Shown here piece by piece: positions 57,214 through 64,000 of a stretch of 64,000 nt of DNA. A model generated the notes under the pieces. That model had not been told where the DNA came from. It made no database searches and worked only from the letters and a program-made list of their open reading frames with translations. The stretch lies in NCBI RefSeq assembly GCF_000428905.1, contig NZ_KE386816.1, positions 29,385 to 93,384 of the forward strand. The letters run 5' to 3'. The position numbers and the translations under genes were made by a program. Positions within the stretch are counted from its first letter, which is position 1, and every line of letters begins with the position of its first letter. Source of the DNA: Brumicola pallidula DSM 14239 = ACAM 615 (GTDB lineage: Bacteria > Pseudomonadota > Gammaproteobacteria > Enterobacterales > Alteromonadaceae).

Positions 57214-60105
57214 CTACAAGGGTTTACCGTTTTCATCTAGCTCTACAATATTCTCAAACATCGGTTTAAGGCTTTCCATAACTTTAGCTTTATCGCCCAC
57301 CACTACCGTAATCATCTCATCAAGTTTCAGATGTTTAGCTGCCAGTGAATTCAGCTCCGCTTTACCAATATCCGCTAAAATAGCGTTTTGCTCATCTACA
57401 AATGTCTTATCAAGACCGTAAGTCATAATCTCTGATAAGAAACTTAGTTTTTGATTAGGCGTTTCGTAAGCCCTTGCATCACGCTGCCCAATAGCACTTT
57501 TCATGAATGCGAGTTCTTGGTCTGTCATGCCTGTTTCTCTAAATGCGTTTATTTCATTCCTAAATTGTAAAATAGAATCCGCTGTCGTATCTGCACGAAC
57601 ACCGGCCTGAGCTCTATATACTCCTCTGAAATCATTACCGCTAAAGAACGAACGTGCGCCATAGGTGTACCCTTTATCTTCCCGTAAATTTAGGTTAATA
57701 CGGCTATTGAAAGCACCGCCTAAGTTATAATTCATTAAGTCTGCGCGGTAATATTCACCTGTAGCGTCATAGTTCATAGCTCGCTTACCAATGCGGATTT
57801 CCGATTGTGCGGCGTCTGGCTTATCAATAAAGTACAGAGTACCGGCTGCTAACTCAGGAAATGCTTTAACTGCTGCCACGGGGCTTGATTGACCTTTCCA
57901 ATTATTAAGCACTTCTAAACGTTCTGTAATAATCGCACTATCTAGGTCGCTGACCACGATAACTTCGGCATTCGCTGGCCCATAATTCGAGCCGTAAAAA
58001 GCCTTCACGTCTTCAAGCGTTAGTTTTTCTACAGTAGCAATTGTTCCATTATTGGAGTAAGAAAAACTATTATCAAAGCCAAAAACTAACTTATTAAAGA
58101 TTTCTGTGGCCATTGGGCTAGCATTCTTTTTAGCGTTTTTTAAGCCTTCAATTTGCTGTTTCTTTAAACGCTCAAAGTCAGCTTCATCAAACTTCGGTGA
58201 CGTTAACTGTTCCATAGCGATGGCTAGAGTGGGATCAAGATTTTTCGATAAGGTTCTTATTCTAAGCGTTGTAAATTTTTCACCTGCACCAAAGTACACA
58301 TTTGAGCCTAGTTTTTGCAGTTCGTTAGATAACTCTTCAGCACTCGACTGTAGGGTGTTTTCTCCCAGCATAGAGGCAGTTAAAGAAGCTAAACCAAGCT
58401 TGTCTATTACTTCATGTGTCTGGCCAGCCGGGATACTTACTTGAATAGTTGTGGTCGGAACTTCGTCATTTACAGCTCCTAATACACTGACTCCATTTTT
58501 CATTTCAACGCGGTATATATCAGGCACCTTTATACTTGGGTTCTTGCCTGGTGAAGGTATGACAGAACGGTCAAAATCAGACACACCAGGGCGCAATACT
58601 AAGCTAGTCTCATCAGTGGTTTCTGGGATATTTCTTTCATACCGTTGCCAAGTATCTGCTTTAACAACACTGTCTGGCTGTCCTTTAGGCACAATACTCA
58701 TAACAACAGAATGCTTGTCCTTAATATAAGCTTTATAAACACGCATTACATCGTCTTTGGTAATATTTTCATATCTAGCAATATCATCGCTAATACCATC
58801 TGGATTTGAACGATAGGTCTCATAGGCAGCAAGTTGGCTTACTTTTCCAGCGACGCTTTCTAGCCCGTAAACCATACCCGATATAATACCCGCCTTAACT
58901 CGCTCTAAATCATCATCGGTTGCGCCACCTCTGCTTTCGAATTCATCGAGCGAAGCACGGATAATAGTTTCTAACTCAGTTAACGTGTTGCCGGGTGCAG
59001 GCAATGCTAATAGAGAAAACTGACACGCTATCTCGCCACAGGAATGGCCTGCATTAGCTTGCACAGCTTTGCCGTTCTTCACCATATTCTTGTATAAAAG
59101 TGACGTCTTACCGCTGCCCATAATAGACATAAGCACATCAAGTGGTGCTTCATCAGGATGGTTTGCATGCACTGTTGGAAACGCCATATAAACTAAAGGC
59201 AAAGAAACATTATCTTGCATAGAAATATAACGGTCTTGGTCTAGGGTTACCTTAGTGTACTCAGGCTTATTCACCTCAGGTCCTCGAGGGATCCCACCAA
59301 AATACTTTTTGACCCAAGCTAAAGTTTGCGCCTCGTCCATGTCGCCACCAATGGTTAATGTGGCGTTATTTGGACCATACCAGCGTAAGAAGAATTTTTT
59401 CAGATCATTTAAGTTTGCACGATTGAGGTCTTCTATATAGCCAATAGTGGACCAAGAATAAGGATGTCCCTCAGGGTAAAGCGCTTCGCCGACTCTTTCT
59501 CTGAGCAAACCATAAGGGCGATTGTCATAATTTTGACCGCGTTCATTTTTAACGGTTTCACGCTGATTTTCGAATTTTTCTTTGGTAACGGCATCAAGGA
59601 AAAAGCCCATACGATCCGACTCTAACCACAACATGCGTTCTAGTTGATTAGACGGAACCGTTTCATAATAATTAGTCCGGTCGGTGTTGGTAGAGCCATT
59701 CAGTGTGCCACCTGATTCGGTTATCAAACCAAAATGTTGCTCATCCGCAACATTTTCCGAGCCTTGAAACATCATGTGTTCGAAAAAGTGGGCAAAGCCT
59801 GACTTGCCAGGCTCTTCGCGACCAGAACCCACATGGTAAGTAATATCTACGTGCACCAATGGGTCTGAGTTATCGGGATGTAATACAATAGTCAGGCCAT
59901 TGTCGAGTACATATTTATTGAAAGGAATAACTATTTCACCCTCTGTTTTAGTCACAGTAGCGAGTTTGTTAATGCCAGCAGGTAAGGCGATAGATTGTGT
60001 AACCGCAGTTGAGGAAGTCGCATCCTTAGGGGCATTTTGCGCATCGCAACCGCCTAGACCAATTAAGGCGGCTATGCCTGTTGTTAACAGTATCTGTTTT
60101 CTCAT
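57214..60105 (-). CDS. M16 family zinc metallopeptidase, lipoprotein
   Basis: This is a 963-residue pitrilysin-type peptidase with the inverted zinc motif HFFEH (His106-His110) and the distal Glu in RETVKNERGQN. The N-terminus is a lipoprotein signal with LGGC (Cys20) as lipidation site, so it is anchored in the envelope. The C-terminal half is a second M16 domain without a zinc site (GAVNDEVPTTTIQVSIPAGQ in part, then RIGKRAMNYDATGEYY), as usual in two-domain forms. Confidence 0.94.
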   Translation of the reverse strand: MRKQILLTTGIAALIGLGGCDAQNAPKDATSSTAVTQSIALPAGINKLATVTKTEGEIVIPFNKYVLDNGLTIVLHPDNSDPLVHVDITYHVGSGREEPGKSGFAHFFEHMMFQGSENVADEQHFGLITESGGTLNGSTNTDRTNYYETVPSNQLERMLWLESDRMGFFLDAVTKEKFENQRETVKNERGQNYDNRPYGLLRERVGEALYPEGHPYSWSTIGYIEDLNRANLNDLKKFFLRWYGPNNATLTIGGDMDEAQTLAWVKKYFGGIPRGPEVNKPEYTKVTLDQDRYISMQDNVSLPLVYMAFPTVHANHPDEAPLDVLMSIMGSGKTSLLYKNMVKNGKAVQANAGHSCGEIACQFSLLALPAPGNTLTELETIIRASLDEFESRGGATDDDLERVKAGIISGMVYGLESVAGKVSQLAAYETYRSNPDGISDDIARYENITKDDVMRVYKAYIKDKHSVVMSIVPKGQPDSVVKADTWQRYERNIPETTDETSLVLRPGVSDFDRSVIPSPGKNPSIKVPDIYRVEMKNGVSVLGAVNDEVPTTTIQVSIPAGQTHEVIDKLGLASLTASMLGENTLQSSAEELSNELQKLGSNVYFGAGEKFTTLRIRTLSKNLDPTLAIAMEQLTSPKFDEADFERLKKQQIEGLKNAKKNASPMATEIFNKLVFGFDNSFSYSNNGTIATVEKLTLEDVKAFYGSNYGPANAEVIVVSDLDSAIITERLEVLNNWKGQSSPVAAVKAFPELAAGTLYFIDKPDAAQSEIRIGKRAMNYDATGEYYRADLMNYNLGGAFNSRINLNLREDKGYTYGARSFFSGNDFRGVYRAQAGVRADTTADSILQFRNEINAFRETGMTDQELAFMKSAIGQRDARAYETPNQKLSFLSEIMTYGLDKTFVDEQNAILADIGKAELNSLAAKHLKLDEMITVVVGDKAKVMESLKPMFENIVELDENGKPL

Positions 60106-60567
60106 AAAACTATATGCACTCGTTGATAATTAAAGACAGTTCTAAGAATAAACGATGCACCCGATCTATTCAACAGACAGCGATTTGGTTGCTGGTAGGG
60201 TATATAACCTGGTTGCTGAAACGCGACGATAATAAATAGAATTAGGCTTTAGGTGGTATAGGGTATGGTTTTTTTTAAATAAATATAAGGGACCTAGTTT
60301 ACACACACACCTTCGCTTACACTCCTAGTGTAAACATTTAATAACAGCAAAAATGTGAATTTTGCGATACGCTGCTAATAAAATTGAACATCTCATCGAA
60401 TGAAATGTTCAATTGCTTATTTAATATATAGAAGACTAAGGCAATGCAAACGCCCACTTCCTTCGGGACTTCTGCAGCATTGACATTTGGTTTCAAAACT
60501 GTCGAATAATACGATAATAACCTAGGTCAATGCTTATTTGTTCAGGTGATTATTTAGGCATAGATCT
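60106..60567. other. Intergenic region with two hairpins
   Basis: It separates the M16 gene from the S33 gene and holds the M16 promoter. One hairpin has a 7-bp stem (60317-60323 with 60327-60333). Another has a perfect 10-bp stem (60382-60391 with 60405-60414) and a 13-base loop. Neither has a strong U run. They may be operators or weak terminators for the S33 gene. Confidence 0.5.
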
Positions 60568-61587
60568 TTATTCAAGGCCAATTTCCTTAGGTGTTTCGTT
60601 ACGCTTAAACCAACCGCGCAGAATTGCCTCGGTTGCTATTGGACGATCACGAAAGAAACCATGGGCAGCCCCTGGTACAACACCGAGTTCTGCTCCAGGA
60701 GTTAGGGTCACATAATCTTGAACCGTGTCGATACGAGCAGAGTCGTACTGTCCTACCAGAAACATCGTTTGTTTGCCGTCGATCTGCTGCAAAAGCTGCA
60801 CCGCATCGTAAGTCTTAAGGGAACCTGTTGATGTAAATTCACTTGGTCCCCACATTGCATTATAGATTACAGGATTGGAGCCATTGCCGCCAATTTGAGC
60901 AGCATATGCGACAGCCTCTTTGCTGGGGGCTACGGTTTCGTAGAATTGGGAATATAGCGCTGTGTACGCTTTGTCACATTCGCTTTCTGGTGGCGGTGTT
61001 TTTGTTTCACAAGCGCCAAGCGTTAATTTAACTTTTTTGGCTGCCTTTTGGACCAGTAAGTTGGCGTCCGTGATCCAATGCGGCGTAGAAATGTAGGTGC
61101 CGCCAATGACCGTAGACGCAACATGTTGCGGATAGCGAGCAGTATATTCTAGGGCGATTGCTGATCCCCAGCTATGGCCGACTAAGTGCCAACGTTCTGC
61201 TCCCAGTTTAAGTCTGACTGCTTCGAGCTCTTCAACAAAACGCTCAACGCGCCAATTTGCAGGATCGTTTGGTTGCTCAGACTTACCACTATCTAGTTGA
61301 TCATAAAGAATTATTGGGCGTTCATCTGCAAGACTCAATATGCCCGCAAAAGAGTTATGTGTTCCCCCTGGACCACCGTGAATGAAAACCGCCGGTATTG
61401 TTTTTTTACTAATGATCCCATTCACTCGAACGTACACTTTGCCCCCTTCAACCGCAACCATTAGTTCTTGATCTGGCTGTGCATAAGCAGCGGCTATAGT
61501 ATCTTCTTTTGCCATTGCATTAGGTATAAGTATTAGCGACGCGGTGACTATACATAGCGTCATAAAAAATGTTGAGCGTGATTTCAT
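60568..61587 (-). CDS. Alpha/beta hydrolase, proline iminopeptidase (S33) type, secreted
   Basis: The 339-residue protein has the S33 oxyanion motif HGGPGG, nucleophile GHSWGS, a late Asp in GQYDSARID and His in GAAHGFF. A signal peptide (LCIVTASLILIPNAMA) directs it out of the cytosol. It may cleave N-terminal proline or small esters; the exact substrate cannot be read from sequence. It follows the permease-like gene by 73 bases on the same strand. Confidence 0.88.
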   Translation of the reverse strand: MKSRSTFFMTLCIVTASLILIPNAMAKEDTIAAAYAQPDQELMVAVEGGKVYVRVNGIISKKTIPAVFIHGGPGGTHNSFAGILSLADERPIILYDQLDSGKSEQPNDPANWRVERFVEELEAVRLKLGAERWHLVGHSWGSAIALEYTARYPQHVASTVIGGTYISTPHWITDANLLVQKAAKKVKLTLGACETKTPPPESECDKAYTALYSQFYETVAPSKEAVAYAAQIGGNGSNPVIYNAMWGPSEFTSTGSLKTYDAVQLLQQIDGKQTMFLVGQYDSARIDTVQDYVTLTPGAELGVVPGAAHGFFRDRPIATEAILRGWFKRNETPKEIGLE

Positions 61588-61660
61588 TTAACTTACCTCT
61601 TTGTGTTTATGAAGATCTGCAAGCGCTTCGCAGACTGATCCACCGATCAGGCTCTAAAGT

Positions 61661-62857
61661 CTACTCGACAGGTGTCCCGAATACAATAATTGCCAGCCCT
61701 AGAATGCCCAGCGTCGCGAATCCGCTTACTTTAAATGACCAGCCCGATTGTGACCAACTTCCCTTGGCTGCAATGAAAGCCTGCAATGCATAGTAGAATG
61801 CGAACGCACGTGATGCATAGCTGATAATTTCGAACACGCTCATTGCCCATGTCAGAATTAATCCGATGCCAACGAGTGCGCCATACCCAGCTCTTGGTGA
61901 GATCCGTCCCTTGGTAAGTTCGGCAATTAGACCACCTGAACCGCCCGTATCTGCCACTGCTGCACTGAATTGCGCGCTAATTGCAGCCACAATCAAGAGT
62001 AGTGGCAATACTGGGGCAACGATCGCCATCAGATCGATAATCGCAGTTTCACTTAGCTGTAAATTTTCAGGTGCGAATACGTAGCTTAGAAAAACGATAT
62101 AGACTATATAGATAGCAGTTGAGGTCCATTGCGCCAATCGCATAGACTGAATTCTGGTTTGGGCTTGGTATTCATCCCCCAAATATCGGGATGTTTCAAA
62201 CCCTTGCACCGTCACAAGCAAGCCTGCGATCAAAGCAACTGCCTGCCATCCTGAGACTGTTGCTGGTTCAATGACCAGTTCATGGGCTGCAGCTTTGTCG
62301 ATAAAAAACCAGCCAAGACCAAATAAAAGCCCAGCGATGATAGCGAGCTTAATTGTGACCGTAATCTGCTCCATATGCTCCAGCGCTTGAAATCCCTTCG
62401 TCCATCCAACGACCAGAATCACCACAAAGACAGCACTTGTGAGCAGCTGCGCACTGAACGCATCGTTTAATGGTGTCAGGCTGACTGCAAACGCCCCAAG
62501 TAAGTTTAGATAATAGGCGACCGAAATAATATAGGCGAATGCAAGCACCCAAGACGAAGCCGTTTCAAGGCGGTCCTCGTGAGAACTTCGAACACCGCTG
62601 CATTCCTCAAGGCGCGCAATATTAAAGCGGATAGTGGAGCCAAAAAGGTAAGCAACCACGCATAATACAATCATGACAAGCGGTGCATGTTGGCCGAAGG
62701 AAGATATTAGGATCGGACCCAGTACCAAAAAGCCACTGCCAATAATGGAAGCCAATGGTGTGATAGTGGCGCGCCAGAGAATGGCTTTAGCTAGTTTAGG
62801 ATAAAGTAACACCGCACCAGCGGCGATGGTGACAAGAACAATTAGATAATTTAACAT
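61661..62857 (-). CDS. Amino-acid-permease-like membrane protein
   Basis: The 398-residue protein has about eleven hydrophobic segments. IIGSGFLVLGPIL near residue 38, the GFQALEHMEQITVTIKLAI segment, and VQGFETSRYLGDEYQ recall the APC superfamily of amino acid transporters. I recognise no specific family. It probably shares a transcript with the S33 hydrolase, which suggests transport linked to peptide or amino acid use. Confidence 0.65.
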   Translation of the reverse strand: MLNYLIVLVTIAAGAVLLYPKLAKAILWRATITPLASIIGSGFLVLGPILISSFGQHAPLVMIVLCVVAYLFGSTIRFNIARLEECSGVRSSHEDRLETASSWVLAFAYIISVAYYLNLLGAFAVSLTPLNDAFSAQLLTSAVFVVILVVGWTKGFQALEHMEQITVTIKLAIIAGLLFGLGWFFIDKAAAHELVIEPATVSGWQAVALIAGLLVTVQGFETSRYLGDEYQAQTRIQSMRLAQWTSTAIYIVYIVFLSYVFAPENLQLSETAIIDLMAIVAPVLPLLLIVAAISAQFSAAVADTGGSGGLIAELTKGRISPRAGYGALVGIGLILTWAMSVFEIISYASRAFAFYYALQAFIAAKGSWSQSGWSFKVSGFATLGILGLAIIVFGTPVE

Positions 62858-62974
62858 TACGCCCTCTACGCCTTTATTACATGCGTGCTTTACACAAAAA
62901 GCGAGGTAAAATCAGCGACTATTTCTGCATCGCTTATTGTTTTGTGATCCATCAGGACTATCAGCAACACCACG

Positions 62975-63823
62975 TTAATCTGTAACCACAACTTCATAGA
63001 CTTTGTTATACAGCGGATTATTTTCAGGTGACCAGTTGCCGTCTTTCGTGTATACATTTGATACATTGAGATTTCTAAGACTCTCTATACTATAAAAGAA
63101 GCCGTAATACTTATACGCAAGATATATCTGCTCGTAATCACCTACCTGCCCAAGGTAGGGAATATCCCTATCCATATTTGCATTAACATTGGTATATAAC
63201 TGGTATTCCAAATCGATTAAAAATTGCAAGCGCTGCTGGGCTGTGACGGTTTCACAGTCACCATACATATTCACAACTTGACCAATTGAACAGCGCCTTC
63301 CATAATTTAAGGCCATTGCCTCACGTTGAGCTGATGCAGATTCTATTGTTACCACACCTTCATAATCAGCTCGTCCAAAAGTGGTTCCGGGTTCAGCGTT
63401 AGAAGCGTCGGCTTGCTCCATTAATGACAGGAAATTAGCTTGTCGGGGACCGCCATGAAATACAACCAGTGAATTTTTGTTGAGAACTTTAGTTTCACCG
63501 GCTAAAAATACATAGTTGGCGCAGCTAGAAATACACAGGTTGGCTACTTCCACGGTCATCCGTTTTTCATGAATGAAGTTACCCATGTCGATACCCGCAT
63601 AAAGACTTCCACCGTTGCTGTTTACCAACAAGCGGTCGCCGGGTCGATACAGCCGCTTAAATTTTTCAACCCGCTGCATATCGATAGGACCAAAGTATTG
63701 AATAACGCCGCTATTTAAACGCTTAACGCCGCTAATATCGGGCCCAAGCATGGCAGAGAAAAACCAAGTTAGCCCTGCCAACACAGCAGCAAAAAATAAA
63801 ATTGTTTTTAACGCGCCACTCAA
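62975..63823 (-). CDS. ClpP/crotonase-like membrane-anchored protein
   Basis: The 282 residues begin with a membrane helix (TILFFAAVLAGLTWFFSAML) and then show a ClpP-like core: NSNGGSLYAGIDMG, a candidate nucleophile Ser in LCISSCANYVFLAG, and VFHGG. This is the fold of predicted periplasmic COG3904-type proteins. The start is a TTG at 63823, since a stop codon lies immediately upstream in frame and the helix needs this start. It begins 10 bases after the LuxR-type gene. Confidence 0.75.
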   Translation of the reverse strand: MSGALKTILFFAAVLAGLTWFFSAMLGPDISGVKRLNSGVIQYFGPIDMQRVEKFKRLYRPGDRLLVNSNGGSLYAGIDMGNFIHEKRMTVEVANLCISSCANYVFLAGETKVLNKNSLVVFHGGPRQANFLSLMEQADASNAEPGTTFGRADYEGVVTIESASAQREAMALNYGRRCSIGQVVNMYGDCETVTAQQRLQFLIDLEYQLYTNVNANMDRDIPYLGQVGDYEQIYLAYKYYGFFYSIESLRNLNVSNVYTKDGNWSPENNPLYNKVYEVVVTD

Positions 63824-63833
63824 CTAATAATAC

Positions 63834-64000
63834 TCAAATTAGACCTAACTCTATTGCTTTTAGCACTGCTCGCGTGCGGTCACGTACACCTAACTTTGCC
63901 AGTATACTTGAAACTTGATTTTTGATCGTGCCTTCGGATTTAAAAAGGCTTTCTGCCATTTCTCTATTGCTACAACCGGAGGCCATTAAGCGCAAAATTT
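63834..64000 (-). CDS. LuxR/NarL-type response regulator, C-terminal part only
   Basis: The last 54 codons of a minus-strand gene are visible up to the window edge. They encode LMASGCSNREMAESLFKSEGT, split by the turn, and IKNQVSSILAKLGVRDRTRAVL, the GerE-type helix-turn-helix. The rest lies outside the window, so a receiver domain is likely but unseen. It is followed closely by the ClpP-like gene. Confidence 0.88.
   Translation of the reverse strand, partial: ILRLMASGCSNREMAESLFKSEGTIKNQVSSILAKLGVRDRTRAVLKAIELGLI

Noticed and set aside
60297-60312. CA-rich dinucleotide run
   Set aside because: Too short to be more than chance low complexity.

Overview
The window looks like a chromosomal segment of a marine-type, moderately AT-rich gammaproteobacterium, probably in or near the Alteromonadales. 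The evidence is gene order. gltD-gltB lies next to arcB. The block yrbG-kdsD-kdsC-lptC-lptA-lptB-rpoN-hpf-ptsN-rapZ-ptsO faces mlaFEDCB-ibaG-murA. degS-degQ-zapG/zapE follows. All three blocks match the arrangement known from E. coli and relatives. I cannot fix the genus from sequence alone.

Layout. 1-920 is the truncated gene of an acidic secreted protein. 1-31 kb is conserved core: glutamate synthase, the ArcB redox kinase, Mg2+ transport, the nitrogen-related PTS with RapZ, sigma-54, LPS transport and Kdo synthesis, the Mla lipid pathway, MurA, envelope proteases, ZapG/ZapE, a YebC-family protein and RNase P RNA (31070-31424). From about 31.4 to 36 kb the content becomes accessory: a broken small ORF, a large TonB-dependent receptor, and at 35410-35439 a degenerate second copy of the rnpB 3' tail. 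From 36.4 to 38.1 kb are a MaoC-like protein and MoeA, then OmpW.

The most notable block is 39.6-50.5 kb. It is an aerobic carbon monoxide dehydrogenase locus, coxM-S-L-G-D-E-F, then a MocA-like cytidylyltransferase, a second XdhC/CoxI-type protein, a SufS-type cysteine desulfurase, a SufU-type scaffold and a 66-residue Cys-rich metal-site protein. CoxL carries the form I motif (YRCSFR, Cys384), so this is a true Mo-Cu CO dehydrogenase rather than a form II homologue. The downstream genes plausibly form one maturation line: MoeA inserts Mo, MocA makes the cytosine dinucleotide cofactor, XdhC-type proteins hold it, SufS/SufU supply sulfur, CoxD/CoxE do the ATP-driven finishing, and the Cys-rich protein is a candidate for copper handling. 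The copper role is inference.

From 50.5 to 64 kb the content is again accessory: a 2OG-Fe(II) oxygenase, an SDR, a DUF4389 protein, PpnP, a decayed divergent pair (flavin monooxygenase and sigma-54 activator, both missing their 5' halves), and then minus-strand genes for three hydrolases/peptidases (S10, M16, S33), an amino-acid-permease-like transporter, a periplasmic ClpP-like protein and the C-terminus of a LuxR-type regulator. Several short tandem repeats (14, 15, 18 and 20 bp) sit in this accessory DNA or next to it. I saw no tRNA, IS element, integrase or CRISPR array.
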